DNA of 20,274 nt, from assembly GCA_024224995.1 (NCBI GenBank), contig JAAENB010001203.1, positions 1 through 20,274 on the forward strand, written 5' to 3'. Both the position numbers and the translations under genes were made by a program. This DNA is from a bacterium. GTDB lineage: Bacteria > Spirochaetota > UBA4802 > UBA5550. The notes beneath the pieces are model-generated. The model saw only the letters and a program-made list of their open reading frames with translations, ran no database searches and was not told the origin of the DNA. How positions within the stretch are numbered: the first letter of the stretch is position 1; the number at the start of each line of letters is the position of its first letter. Shown piece by piece: positions 1 through 8,373 of the stretch.

Positions 1-55
1 CCGGAAGGAGCGCAAAAGTTTTTGAAAATGAGTCAATTTTAGCCCGGGGTTTTAA

Positions 56-180
56 CCCTATAGGGCAGCAGAGCAGAACCCCGGATAACATCTTCCGGTA
101 AAACGGGCTCTGTTTATAAATTAGTTTCCCAGGGCTATAGGTTTTTCTCATAGCGTGGGGTTTCAACCCCACGTTATAAA
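56..180 (+). repeat. Dispersed intergenic repeat, copy A
   Basis: About 125 bp that matches 6971-7092 in inverted orientation nearly base for base. Shared blocks are ATAGGGCAGCAGAGCAGAAC, CTGTTTATAAA, CCAGGGCTAT and TCTCATAGCGTGGGG. It contains a perfect 9-bp stem at 154-173 (CGTGGGGTT/AACCCCACG) and a weaker CCGG hairpin near 79-99. No open frame with a recognisable product lies here. The following stretch, 187-215, repeats the CCCGGGTAATATCTCCGGG motif, so the element is partly duplicated internally. I see no transposase and no clear target duplication. It may be a REP-like or MITE-like family. Confidence 0.75.
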
Positions 181-221
181 GAAGAAGGCCCCGGGTAATA
201 TCTCCGGGAAAAGGCCCGTAG

Positions 222-242
222 AGGCGTTGCACGCAACGTCTC
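222..242. repeat. Near-palindromic 21-bp repeat (GGCGTTGC/GCAACGTC)
   Basis: A 21-bp imperfect palindrome centred on GTTGCACGCAAC. The reverse complement occurs exactly at 13104-13124. Such GTTGC-GCAAC palindromes are common in intergenic DNA of many bacteria. No function can be assigned from sequence alone. Confidence 0.6.
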
Positions 243-297
243 CGAAACAAGCCCTTGCCGGGGCTCTCCAAAACGGTCTCGTTTATATCTTAGCTCC

Positions 298-1944
298 CTA
301 AGAGTTAATTTTCCGGTACTCTGAAGGGGTCTGCCCTGTTATTTTCAAAAAGATCCGGTTAAAAGTAGCCAGGCTTTCAAATCCCGTGGAAAAGGCAATT
401 TCGATAATTTTCCGGTTGGTTTCCCGCAATTCTTTTGCGGCCTGCTCTATCCTGAGTTCATTAATATAATCATTAATCTTTTTTCCGGTATAGGCCAGGA
501 ACATCCTGCTCATATGATCCGGGCTGATCCCGGTAGAATGGGCGAGCCCTTCCCGGGAGATATCGGACATATAATTTTCTTTTAAAAAGGCTATAATCTG
601 CTCGAGTTTTTCTTCGGTTGAAGAGGTGATAGTCATTTTTCTTGCGGCCGACTTCTCCGGTCTTTCCAGTTTTTGGTACAGAGTATTCAAATCGATCTTA
701 TTTTTAATATGCTCACGAATTATCCTGATTATCACAATTATTGAAAAAAGAGGTATTGTGTAGGTATGAGTAAGAGGGGGATAATGAAATATCCAGAGAT
801 AATTTACTACATCCCAGGCGATAAAAGCTCCGGGACATATTCCAAAGATAATAAGCAGGTATACTGCCCTGTCGGGTTTGATCGTATTGAGTTTGTAGAT
901 AGTATGGATCAATAGAAATATTACACTGAACATACTTATTGTTCCCAGTATCCTGGCGGGATAACCGTTTGAAATTGTATTGGGATTAAAAATAATTATA
1001 CCTGAAACGAGCAGCAGAACCGGGATAATTACCCGGTTATAATTAGACAGGTAGATTTTATAAAATGACTGTATAAATAAAAAATAGAATATTGAAAACA
1101 GGGAAGGGCAGGCCCAGAGAAAGGTTATTCGAAAATCGTTACTAAAAGGAAAATAAGGCGGAAAAACCAAAAAGATATACCATATCCAGCAGGCAAAAAT
1201 CGCAACGGTATGAATATTGATCAGTTCTTTCCTGTTCCATATAAAAAAGATCAAATGAAAAATAACCTGACCCATTAAAAAGATAATTATACCCACGGGC
1301 AGCTGTAAAAAAATAAACCGGTCCAATATTCTTTGTTTAATAAAAGTTTCCCGGTCCAGCAGCCGCACTGATCCCGGAATTCCCCCATATTCTTTTCCAA
1401 ATGTACCCAGGTAAATATACAGGTGATTTTTGCCCGGGTTAATTATCCCGGCCGGGATCTTGTAATTCCCTGGATGATGAAGGCTGTGCATCTCCTGCTG
1501 AGTATATTCACCAATTTTATGACCGTTAATATAGGTCACATTCGTATAATAGACCAGCCCGCAGCTCAATCCGTAATATTGCTCCGGGCTCTCTGCCGCA
1601 GTGAATTCCCCCCTGAGCCAGATGTGCTGAAATCCATCGACCGGTTTATACGGCAGCCGAAACATTGCCGGGAACTCTAATTGCTGCCATTCTTCTTGAA
1701 GAGAGGCTTTTTTTAATGAAGAATCTTGAGAATACCAAACAGACCATTCGCGAATGTGCAGGTCTTTACCTGTATTGGCGCAGGCCCCGGTAAAAAAGAG
1801 GGAGCACAGGATAAATAAGAGTGGTGTTACTGTTAAGGTATTCTGTTTGTTTTTCCGAATGGTATTCGTTTTTTTTTGTAAAAAAGACGGTTTGTATTCT
1901 TGAATAAATTTAAAAACAAAGTTAGTCTCTTTGTTCTGTTTCAA
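298..1944 (-). CDS. 7TM membrane sensor with C-terminal AraC-type DNA-binding domain
   Basis: 548 aa. A likely membrane-bound one-component transcription regulator that senses outside the cytoplasm and binds DNA directly. Residues 40-54 are hydrophobic and end in FFTGAC, a loose lipobox with Cys55. Residues 61-205 form an extracytoplasmic domain resembling a jelly-roll (WLRGEF, TNVTYINGHKIGEY), like the 7TMR-DISM ligand domain. Seven hydrophobic segments lie at about 210-236, 244-262, 273-296, 304-319, 332-350, 360-377 and 393-410. Residues 445-548 carry two helix-turn-helices (462-482 and 511-536) with the AraC signature GFESLATFNRIFLKITGQTPSEYR. The start is TTG, chosen because AAGAGGAA lies about 10 nt upstream and the next Met is at residue 93, beyond the signal. 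It is divergent from the chemotaxis receptor. Its DNA-binding domain is paralogous to the one at 15808-16971. The ligand is unknown. Confidence 0.85.
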   Translation of the reverse strand: MKQNKETNFVFKFIQEYKPSFLQKKTNTIRKNKQNTLTVTPLLFILCSLFFTGACANTGKDLHIREWSVWYSQDSSLKKASLQEEWQQLEFPAMFRLPYKPVDGFQHIWLRGEFTAAESPEQYYGLSCGLVYYTNVTYINGHKIGEYTQQEMHSLHHPGNYKIPAGIINPGKNHLYIYLGTFGKEYGGIPGSVRLLDRETFIKQRILDRFIFLQLPVGIIIFLMGQVIFHLIFFIWNRKELINIHTVAIFACWIWYIFLVFPPYFPFSNDFRITFLWACPSLFSIFYFLFIQSFYKIYLSNYNRVIIPVLLLVSGIIIFNPNTISNGYPARILGTISMFSVIFLLIHTIYKLNTIKPDRAVYLLIIFGICPGAFIAWDVVNYLWIFHYPPLTHTYTIPLFSIIVIIRIIREHIKNKIDLNTLYQKLERPEKSAARKMTITSSTEEKLEQIIAFLKENYMSDISREGLAHSTGISPDHMSRMFLAYTGKKINDYINELRIEQAAKELRETNRKIIEIAFSTGFESLATFNRIFLKITGQTPSEYRKINS

Positions 1945-1999
1945 AAAAATAATTCCTCTTTACTGCACTGTATATTCAGAAAAGGATTTTTAGGCAAGA

Positions 2000-2005
2000 A
2001 TTATA
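2000..2005 (-). promoter_or_regulatory. Possible -10 box for the 7TM-AraC gene
   Basis: TATAAT on the minus strand, 55 nt before the TTG start at 1944. No good TTGACA-like -35 lies 16-18 nt upstream (the hexamer there is AGAATT), so activation by a regulator, possibly the gene's own product, is an inference only. Confidence 0.3.
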
Positions 2006-2138
2006 CATTTTTTTGAATAAAAAATTCTTTGTATTTCATATCAGTGCCTCCGATGCTGAAATTTACAGATCCTGAACAAATTTTATAATGTTCTTTGACT
2101 TTAGTCAAGATACCTTCTAAAAAATAACTTTTATATAA

Positions 2139-2167
2139 TTGACAATAGCGGAAATTTATGATACGCT
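2139..2167 (+). promoter_or_regulatory. Sigma-70-type promoter of the chemotaxis receptor gene
   Basis: TTGACA at 2139-2144, a 17-nt spacer, then TACGCT at 2162-2167. The expected transcript start near 2174 gives a leader of about 23 nt. AAAAGG at 2185-2190 serves as ribosome binding site 6 nt before the ATG. The -10 is weak, but the layout matches the other TTGACA promoters in the window. Confidence 0.6.
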
Positions 2168-2196
2168 AAAGGGCTAAATATATAAAAAGGCTAGGC

Positions 2197-3903
2197 ATGT
2201 CGGTGAAGAAAAAAATATCGCGATCAATATTCTTGAAAATATTTAGTTTATTAATAGTGATTATGCTTCTGATAATAGGAATTGTGGGAACAACTCTCAG
2301 TGCTTTCTATTTATTAAAAAGTGATGGCAACGCGATAAATATTTCCGGAAGTGAACGAATGAGAACAATACTTCTTGGATTTTCAACAAATATGTATATC
2401 AATAGTATGTCTTCGGATTCGCGGAAAGATGAATCTCAAAAATTAAAAAATACAATTGAAAAAGAACTCGCGAAATATCAAAAATTTCTTGATGGCTTAA
2501 AGAACGGCAGTGAAGAATTAGCCCTGGCGAAAGCTACTGATGAAGAACTGTTAGTCTCTCTTAATAATATTTACACATTCTGGGAACCTTACAAAGAAAC
2601 AATTCAACAAGTTATTGATGAAAAAACTTCCCTGGAGGAGAAAGAACGTTTACGCGCAAATATTTCATTTTGGAAGGCTCTTGAGCTTAAAAATACTGTT
2701 CATAAATCAGTTGAACTTTTCAATAAGATCTCTAATAAAAAAATACTGGTTGCTCAAATAATTGAAATAGTATTTTTACTGCTGTCGATAATCATATTTT
2801 ACGTGGCATATATTATTACAAAAAGAATTATTAGCCCAATTAATAAAATAGCATTGAGCTTGCAGGATATTGCCGAAGGTGAAGGCGATTTAACCGTAAG
2901 TTTAAAAATTTATTCGGAAGATGAAACCGGCATCATGTCGGGAAATTTTAATAAATTTGTTGAGAAAATGAGAAATGTAATTAAAAGTATAATTGATATC
3001 GCAAATAGCCTTGCGGCATCTTCGCAAGAGCTATCCGCCGTAACAATGTCTTTTTCGGAAATCGCCCAGGGCCAGGCAGCATCAGAAGAAGAATTAAGCG
3101 CAACAACTGAAGAATTATCCGCTGGTATGGAGCATATTTCCGACAATACAGCAAATCAATTTACAAGTCTTTCATCGTTATTAACGCGAATTGAAGAACT
3201 CACGGATATTATCAAACAAATTGATAAAAATATTCAAGAATCAATTACCCTGACAGGTGATATGTCAACAAATGCTAAATCCGGTGAGGAATCTTTAAAT
3301 TATATGAATAATAGCATGTCAAAGATCAAAGAAAGTTCAACGAAAGTGAATAGTATTATTAGTATTATAAATGATATTTCAGAACAGATAAACCTGCTCT
3401 CATTAAATGCCGCCATTGAATCGGCAAGAGCGGGTGATGCCGGCCGGGGTTTCGCGGTAGTTGCGGACGAAATTTCAAAATTAGCAGACCAGACTGCTGA
3501 AAGTATAAAAGAAATTGATTCACTTATCAAAATTAATGAAAGTGAAATAAATAAAGGTATTTCCAATGTTAATAATACTACGGAAAAAATTTCCCTTATA
3601 ATTAATGGCGTTGAATCAATTTCTGAAATGATGAGCACCTTATCTGACTTTATGAAAAAACAAGACGAGGCAAACCGTGAGGTGAATTCATACGCCGATG
3701 AGGTAAAACAGAAAACAGAAGAGATTAAGACCGCAACTGAAGGGCATAAAACCGCAACGGCTGAAATTTCAAAAACAACGATAGATATAAACGAGCAGAC
3801 CCAAACCATCGCAGCCGGTTCGGAAGAAATGGCTTCAACTTCGGAAGAAATCGCGGGCATGGCCGATATGCTCAAAGAAAAGATTGATTTCTTTAAGGTT
3901 TAA
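2197..3903 (+). CDS. Methyl-accepting chemotaxis protein with PilJ/NarX-like sensor domain
   Basis: 568 aa transmembrane chemoreceptor that would signal to a CheA/CheW array. TM1 is at about 11-38 and TM2 at 183-208, with a periplasmic helical domain between. That domain starts with [16 protein letters not shown], resembling the P-box of NarX/PilJ-type nitrate or type-IV-pili sensors (GxxRMxxxR). A HAMP domain spans 209-262. The cytoplasmic helical hairpin has its conserved tip at about 399-426 ([15 protein letters not shown], then [11 protein letters not shown]). There is no NWETF-like CheR tether at the C terminus. No che genes are nearby, so it joins an array encoded elsewhere. The gene is visibly AT-rich: two sampled 60-nt lines have 28 and 32 % GC, against about 52 % in a sampled line of the helicase. 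This may indicate transfer. Nitrate or nitrite as ligand is only a family-based possibility. Confidence 0.93.
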   Translation: MSVKKKISRSIFLKIFSLLIVIMLLIIGIVGTTLSAFYLLKSDGNAINISGSERMRTILLGFSTNMYINSMSSDSRKDESQKLKNTIEKELAKYQKFLDGLKNGSEELALAKATDEELLVSLNNIYTFWEPYKETIQQVIDEKTSLEEKERLRANISFWKALELKNTVHKSVELFNKISNKKILVAQIIEIVFLLLSIIIFYVAYIITKRIISPINKIALSLQDIAEGEGDLTVSLKIYSEDETGIMSGNFNKFVEKMRNVIKSIIDIANSLAASSQELSAVTMSFSEIAQGQAASEEELSATTEELSAGMEHISDNTANQFTSLSSLLTRIEELTDIIKQIDKNIQESITLTGDMSTNAKSGEESLNYMNNSMSKIKESSTKVNSIISIINDISEQINLLSLNAAIESARAGDAGRGFAVVADEISKLADQTAESIKEIDSLIKINESEINKGISNVNNTTEKISLIINGVESISEMMSTLSDFMKKQDEANREVNSYADEVKQKTEEIKTATEGHKTATAEISKTTIDINEQTQTIAAGSEEMASTSEEIAGMADMLKEKIDFFKV

Positions 3904-3943
3904 CATCTTCAGGTTTTTAACCCGCCCCTCATTTTTTTTAAGA

Positions 3944-3972
3944 TTGACATTTGAGCCCTACCTGCTTACGAT
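3944..3972 (+). promoter_or_regulatory. Sigma-70-type promoter of the helicase gene
   Basis: TTGACA at 3944-3949, a 17-nt spacer, TACGAT at 3967-3972. Transcription would start near 3979. A strong ribosome site AGAGGAG (3991-3997) lies 5 nt before the ATG at 4003. Confidence 0.7.
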
Positions 3973-4002
3973 GCCCATTTCAATTTAATTAGAGGAGCTG
4001 TA

Positions 4003-5706
4003 ATGTCAAAACCGGTCATTGTACAAAGCGACAACACGATCCTGCTGGAAGTTGACAATCCTGATTTTGAAGACGCGCGGGATTCAATCTCACCATTTGC
4101 TGAGCTTGAAAAAAGCCCGGAACACATGCACACCTATCGAATAACCCACCTTTCTCTCTGGAACGCGGCTGCTTCAAACCTGAAGTATAAAGAAATCATT
4201 GAACGGCTAAAATCGCACTCGCGGTATGATATTCCCCAGACTGTTCTGACGACTATTCGGGAGCAGATGGAGCGGTACGGACTCATTAAACTGATAAAAA
4301 AGGGTGATGACCTGATCCTTACTTCTCATGACACTATTCTTATAAATGAATTTATGAACACCAAGGGAATCCAGACCTATATTGATTCAAAGATTGACAG
4401 TTCAAATATAAAAATACGGGCAAACTATAGAGGCCATATTAAACAGGCTCTTATTAAAATAGGTTTTCCCGTAGAAGACCTGGCCGGCTATGAAGAAGGA
4501 GATCCCTGTCCAATATCACTGCGGGAAACCAGCCTCGCGAGCCATCCCTTTTCTATCAGGGATTACCAGGAAAGTTCGATAAATGCCTTTCACAAAGGCG
4601 GCGGACCCGACGGAGGAAGCGGGATCATAGTCCTGCCCTGCGGAGCCGGGAAAACCATTGTGGGAATTGGAGTGTTAGCGCTGCTGAAAACAGCAACCCT
4701 CATTCTTGTAACAAATACCGTAGCCCTGCGCCAGTGGAAAGAAGAATTACTCGATAAAAGCGACCTGTCACCCGATATGATAGGAGAGTTTTCCGGTGAA
4801 AAGAAAGAGATCAAGCCCGTAACTATTGCCACTTACAATATTCTTACTTACCGGAAAAAGAAAAAGGATCCCTTTACTCATTTTGAGCTTTTCACCAAGA
4901 ACAACTGGGGCCTGATTATTTATGATGAAGTTCACCTGCTGCCTGCCCCGGTATTTAGAATGACCTCAGAAATCCAGTCCAAGCGAAGACTGGGACTAAC
5001 AGCCACCCTGATCCGTGAAGACGGGCTGGAAACCGATGTATTCAGCCTTATTGGACCCAAAAAATATGATATGCCATGGAAGATCCTTGAACGCTGCCAG
5101 TGGATAGCGGAAGCCCAGTGCGCGGAGATCCGGATTGAACTGTCCGATGATATTAGAACCCAATATTCAGTAGCCAGGGAACGGGAAAAGTTCAGGATCG
5201 CTTCAGAGAACGAGAAAAAGATCCAGATAGTAAAAAAGATCATTGCCGCTCATGAAGGAGCAAATATCCTCATTATCGGTCAGTATATATCCCAGTTAAC
5301 GGAGTTTGCCCGTCAGTTTAATTTTCCCCTCATTACCGGCAGCAGCCCGGTGTCGGAGAGGGAGCTCTTGTATCGCAAGTTCAGGATTGGTGAAATAAAG
5401 ATCCTCATCGTGTCAAAAGTGGCCAACTTTTCCATTGATCTGCCCGACGCGAATGTAGCAATTCAGGTATCGGGAACCTTTGGTTCCAGGCAGGAAGAGG
5501 CTCAGCGGCTGGGCAGAATACTCCGGCCCAAGAAAGAAGATAATAAAGCGTTTTTCTATACGATAATTACCTCTAACTCAGTAGAAGAAAAGTTTGCCCA
5601 TAACAGGCAGCTGTTCCTTACGGAACAGGGCTATTCCTACACCATCTATAATGAAGAAATGTTCAAAACGGAATTTAAACCCTTATCCAGAACTAGTTCC
5701 GGTTAG
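4003..5706 (+). CDS. XPB/Ssl2-family DNA repair helicase (superfamily 2)
   Basis: 567 aa ATP-dependent DNA helicase/translocase of the XPB (ERCC3/Rad25) type. Residues 1-110 resemble the XPB/Ssl2 N-terminal domain, followed by a short damage-recognition-like region (about 125-170). Helicase domain 1 has Walker A PCGAGKT (212-218), the DEVH box (308-311) and motif III LTAT (333-336), fused to the XPB-specific RED motif (339-341), then FSLIGPKKYD. Domain 2 ends with motif VI, EEAQRLGRILRPK (498-510). Length and motif order fit bacterial XPB. The partner nuclease Bax1 is not in the window. The start is fixed by AGAGGAG 5 nt upstream and its own promoter. The 3' end overlaps the convergent dehydratase gene by 14 bp (5693-5706), so the two mRNAs are complementary at their ends. 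Bacterial XPB is known from actinobacteria and spirochaetes; its role in bacteria is presumed to be DNA repair. Confidence 0.93.
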   Translation: MSKPVIVQSDNTILLEVDNPDFEDARDSISPFAELEKSPEHMHTYRITHLSLWNAAASNLKYKEIIERLKSHSRYDIPQTVLTTIREQMERYGLIKLIKKGDDLILTSHDTILINEFMNTKGIQTYIDSKIDSSNIKIRANYRGHIKQALIKIGFPVEDLAGYEEGDPCPISLRETSLASHPFSIRDYQESSINAFHKGGGPDGGSGIIVLPCGAGKTIVGIGVLALLKTATLILVTNTVALRQWKEELLDKSDLSPDMIGEFSGEKKEIKPVTIATYNILTYRKKKKDPFTHFELFTKNNWGLIIYDEVHLLPAPVFRMTSEIQSKRRLGLTATLIREDGLETDVFSLIGPKKYDMPWKILERCQWIAEAQCAEIRIELSDDIRTQYSVAREREKFRIASENEKKIQIVKKIIAAHEGANILIIGQYISQLTEFARQFNFPLITGSSPVSERELLYRKFRIGEIKILIVSKVANFSIDLPDANVAIQVSGTFGSRQEEAQRLGRILRPKKEDNKAFFYTIITSNSVEEKFAHNRQLFLTEQGYSYTIYNEEMFKTEFKPLSRTSSG

Positions 5707-6946
5707 AAGCCATTAGTTCAATAAATGTTTCTATCCTGGTCTGAATTGGTCCTTCCGAATAGGCCCGGGGATCGTTCATATCACATTGGAGGATGAGAAC
5801 CGGGATATTGCAGGTCCGTTCAAGCTCCTTTTTCAGGTCTATCATTCCTGATGAAGAGGGGCGGCAGGACATGTTTTCGTGCAGAATGACCCCGTCTATT
5901 TTATATTCTTCTATCCATTTCTTAAAGAAATAAAACCGTTTTTCCAGGTTAAAAGAATAGGGCGGAGCCATTATGGACCGGGCAGCCTCACGGAGAAATC
6001 CTTCAACCGAAAGACCCGGGGTTTTGTCCGGGGCAAATGACCAGGTGTATGGTTCGAATGTAACAACAGCGCCGTATTTGGCAAAATCGTACATGAATCT
6101 CATTTTATACCAGAATGGGATTCCTTCAAAAAGTATACGGAATTTTTCTTTTCCCGGAGGAAGAGTACCTTCTCCCCGGGCAGATCTCTCCGTAACGTCG
6201 CCCAGGATTTTTTTATAAAATTTAATTCCTTTTTTTACTCCGGGCATAACAACCAGGGGAAAAAAAGAAGCCGACGTTTCTGCGGCACTGTATGGAGAAG
6301 GAACATTTTTCCGGCAGCTGTATATCTCTTTCCACAGGTTGGTCAATTCGGCTGACCTTTCTATTACTGAATACATCTTTTTTTCATTGAGCTTTTTCCC
6401 GGTTTCTTTTTCCATAAAGTCGAAAAACGCGTAAAACTGTTCAACAATATAGTCGATATACCCTTCCAGGGTGCTTTCGCTTGTGCCGCTGACCCATTTC
6501 GGAATATCGAACATGAAAAAAGGCACTTTGAGTTTGTGAGCCTGGATCTGGAACCATTTCCAGTGGGTGTCGCAGATTGTATTGGTGCAGGTAATAATAT
6601 CGGGAGTATCAATTCCGCCCAGGGTTGTTTTTATATTTGTGTCAACGGCTCCGATACTTGTTTTGCAATAGGAGCAGAGGTCACGGGAATAACCCATTGT
6701 CTCGGCATGTTCAATGAGCCGTTCCGACTGGCCCCGGGCAGCGGCAACTGTAGCCATATTTTCAGGATGAAGAGGGAAAATATCGTATGCCCAGAGTACT
6801 TCAACCGGGAACCCGGCACAGGTCCATGCGGTTTTTTTCCAGGGAAGAAGAGAGGCAAGCTTGCCATTGACCAGGTACCACAACATAACCCCTTTCAGTT
6901 TCCCCGCGTTGGGAAGGGTTCTTATTTTTATTTTTTCCGGTTCCAT
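5693..6946 (-). CDS. 2-hydroxyacyl-CoA dehydratase/benzoyl-CoA reductase-family subunit (large)
   Basis: 417 aa, D-component family (HgdA/HgdB, FldB/FldC, BcrB/BcrC relatives). Such subunits bind a [4Fe-4S] cluster and the CoA substrate, and the two-subunit enzyme is activated by an ATP-driven electron donor. Candidate cluster cysteines are C91/C94 (LCSYCKTSIG), C120/C125 (TCTNTICD) and C361 (ENMSCRPSS). The C-terminal block ILQCDMNDPRAYSEGPIQTRIETFIE (about 386-411) is the family's closing segment. ATG start, with AGGA just upstream. It lies downstream of the smaller subunit, 378 bp away, with no promoter seen, so it is probably co-transcribed. No activator ATPase (HgdC/BcrA/D type) and no CoA transferase are in the window, so the substrate cannot be named. 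Weaker alternative: a paralogue acting in double-cubane-cluster chemistry. Confidence 0.82.
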   Translation of the reverse strand: MEPEKIKIRTLPNAGKLKGVMLWYLVNGKLASLLPWKKTAWTCAGFPVEVLWAYDIFPLHPENMATVAAARGQSERLIEHAETMGYSRDLCSYCKTSIGAVDTNIKTTLGGIDTPDIITCTNTICDTHWKWFQIQAHKLKVPFFMFDIPKWVSGTSESTLEGYIDYIVEQFYAFFDFMEKETGKKLNEKKMYSVIERSAELTNLWKEIYSCRKNVPSPYSAAETSASFFPLVVMPGVKKGIKFYKKILGDVTERSARGEGTLPPGKEKFRILFEGIPFWYKMRFMYDFAKYGAVVTFEPYTWSFAPDKTPGLSVEGFLREAARSIMAPPYSFNLEKRFYFFKKWIEEYKIDGVILHENMSCRPSSSGMIDLKKELERTCNIPVLILQCDMNDPRAYSEGPIQTRIETFIELMASNRN

Positions 6947-6970
6947 AATTCCTGTATTCTCCCTGTTGTT

Positions 6971-7092
6971 TTTATAACGAGGGGCTGAAGCCCCACGCTA
7001 TGAGAAATCCCCATAGCCCTGGTGAACTATTTTATAAACAGGGCCTGTTCCCGGGAGATATTATCCGGGTTCTGCTCTGCTGCCCTATGGGG
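6971..7092 (-). repeat. Dispersed intergenic repeat, copy B (inverted relative to copy A)
   Basis: The reverse complement aligns with 56-180 along its whole length with few differences. Its stem-loop at 6981-6994 reads GGGGCT/AGCCCC where copy A has GGGGTT/AACCCC. This paired change (C-G for T-A) keeps the stem. A second hairpin, CCCGG/CCGGG with an AT-rich loop, lies near 7051-7070. Confidence 0.75.
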
Positions 7093-7196
7093 TTGGGGGG
7101 CCGATGGAAACAGACCCCGGTGTCGACACAGTTTCTAACCTATTTTTCCCCTGCTACACTGGGTCGGTCGTGTCTTAATATACCGAAAACGTAATT

Positions 7197-7308
7197 CGGA
7201 ATGTAAACTATGCCCGGAGTGATGCCTCTGCGGGTTGTGAGGCTGTTTGAGCGGAGCGAGTTCCGAACGTTCTGCGGAGGCATTACTCCGGGCATAGTTT
7301 ACATTCCG
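7197..7308. repeat. MITE-like element: 35-bp inverted repeats around a 42-bp centre
   Basis: Left arm 7197-7231 and right arm 7274-7308 are reverse complements at 33 of 35 positions. Arms begin CGGAATGTAAACTATGCCCG. Both mismatches become G-U pairs in a plus-strand transcript, so that RNA would form an uninterrupted 35-bp stem; a minus-strand transcript would have two A/C mismatches. The centre contains TTTGAGCGGAGCGAGTTC. No coding capacity. No direct duplication abuts the arms, although ATATACC occurs outside both ends (7178-7184 and 7314-7320). Confidence 0.8.
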
Positions 7309-7324
7309 GGTCGATATACCTTCC

Positions 7325-8356
7325 TCAAAGTATCTCCGTAAAAGCCATAAGCCGATTGGTCATTTGTTGATCGGGAACAGGGCTTAATTCCCTTTCAAGG
7401 TGAATCAGTTTAAAACCTTTTTCCGTAAGAGTATTATTAACCGTAACTGAGTCATAGGCATAGGCCTCGCAAAATTTCAGGTTTTGAGACAGAATGGCGT
7501 CTACCCCGGTTTCACCCAGGCACGTAATAAGGTAATCAATCCTTTTTTGCAAAGAGACTTTGGTAGCCGGTTTTGGAATGGTCAGGTAGTACTCAGCCAG
7601 CGCTTCCAGGGGATCTTTTTCTTCGGAAATGAGCCCGGCAAAATACCGCTCCCCCGTAGAAAGATCATCCCGGATAACCCTGATATCACACTCATCAAGT
7701 GTCTTCATCCATTCTCCATAGGTGACATCGGACCCCGTAAGTAAAAAGCGTTTTTTTTCAACAGGAAAAGAAGGACGCTTGTTCCACTCGTTAATTTTTT
7801 CATCGAACTCCCGAATGAGATCTTCTTTGTTTTCCTGTAACGACTTTTTTATGATAGTAAAATAATCATAATTTGAAATATCTCTTTCGGCACGAAGAGC
7901 GGAGAGCTCCCGCATCCGCTTTTTAATTTCATTCGACTTTTTAATCGCTTCTTTAAGCTTTTCAGCGCTTATACTAATATTGAATTGCTGCTCCAGCCCG
8001 GTGATGAGCCGTTTTAATTCAGCAATGAAAAATTTAGCAGCAAGAGAATCGTCATTCGTGGGGCTGTTAAACCAGTAGAGAAAAGGTGTTTCAACATGAA
8101 GCTTCCATATATCATAATGCCGGTTTGTGGCATCACAGCCGTGGGCAAAAATAATACCAGCCCATTCAGCGGAATGAGAAAGCGCTTCCGTAAGCCAGCT
8201 TTTAGCGGCAGGACAGAAAAAGTTTGGTAAATACTGATCTGCCGGGCCGTTTGATTCATGAACATTGCCCAATATTTTATAAGGAATAAATCCGGCTGCC
8301 ATGATGATTTCTTCGGGCATGTCATGAGAAGAATCGAAATAGGCTATTTTTTTCAA
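7325..8356 (-). CDS. 2-hydroxyacyl-CoA dehydratase/benzoyl-CoA reductase-family subunit (small)
   Basis: 343 aa, same D-component family as its downstream neighbour; presumably the partner subunit of a heterodimeric Fe-S enzyme acting on an acyl-CoA. Family landmarks are C48 (FFCPA), C74 in IIFAHGCDATNRHYD and C296 in SQNLKFCEAYAYD, the three likely [4Fe-4S] ligands, plus the C-terminal HLERELSPVPDQQMTNRLMAFTEIL-like closing helix. It is somewhat shorter than HgdB or BcrC (about 380 aa). The start is TTG, supported by AAAGGAG 7 nt upstream and no competing ATG before residue 13. A promoter and a possible operator lie immediately upstream. It is transcribed first, followed by the 417-aa subunit after a repeat-filled gap. 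Stop is TGA. Substrate unknown. Confidence 0.82.
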   Translation of the reverse strand: MKKIAYFDSSHDMPEEIIMAAGFIPYKILGNVHESNGPADQYLPNFFCPAAKSWLTEALSHSAEWAGIIFAHGCDATNRHYDIWKLHVETPFLYWFNSPTNDDSLAAKFFIAELKRLITGLEQQFNISISAEKLKEAIKKSNEIKKRMRELSALRAERDISNYDYFTIIKKSLQENKEDLIREFDEKINEWNKRPSFPVEKKRFLLTGSDVTYGEWMKTLDECDIRVIRDDLSTGERYFAGLISEEKDPLEALAEYYLTIPKPATKVSLQKRIDYLITCLGETGVDAILSQNLKFCEAYAYDSVTVNNTLTEKGFKLIHLERELSPVPDQQMTNRLMAFTEIL

Positions 8357-8373
8357 TAGAACTCTCCTTTTTT

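Larger units (their letters stand above)
6947..7324. other. 378-bp non-coding gap inside the dehydratase gene pair
   Basis: The longest gene-free stretch. It holds repeat copy B (6971-7092), an unassigned segment (7093-7196) and a long inverted repeat (7197-7308). A plus-strand frame at 7000-7194 lies mostly in repeat DNA, has no recognisable product and is not called. The two genes flanking the gap are expected to act together, so the repeats look like insertions into an operon. Confidence 0.7.

Noticed and set aside
3300..3875. 191-residue open frame on the minus strand inside the chemoreceptor gene
   Set aside because: It is the antisense shadow of the helical signalling domain: Ser/Ile/Ala-rich, no domain, no ribosome site.
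5693..5706. 14-bp tail-to-tail overlap of the helicase and dehydratase genes
   Set aside because: Short convergent overlaps are common in bacteria; both stops are clear and there is no sign of a frameshift.
6536..6988. 150-residue plus-strand frame opposite the large dehydratase subunit
   Set aside because: Runs antisense to a gene with clear family motifs and into repeat copy B; no protein features of its own.
7000..7194. 64-residue plus-strand frame in the dehydratase gap
   Set aside because: Lies mostly within repeat copy B and lacks a ribosome site or recognisable motif.
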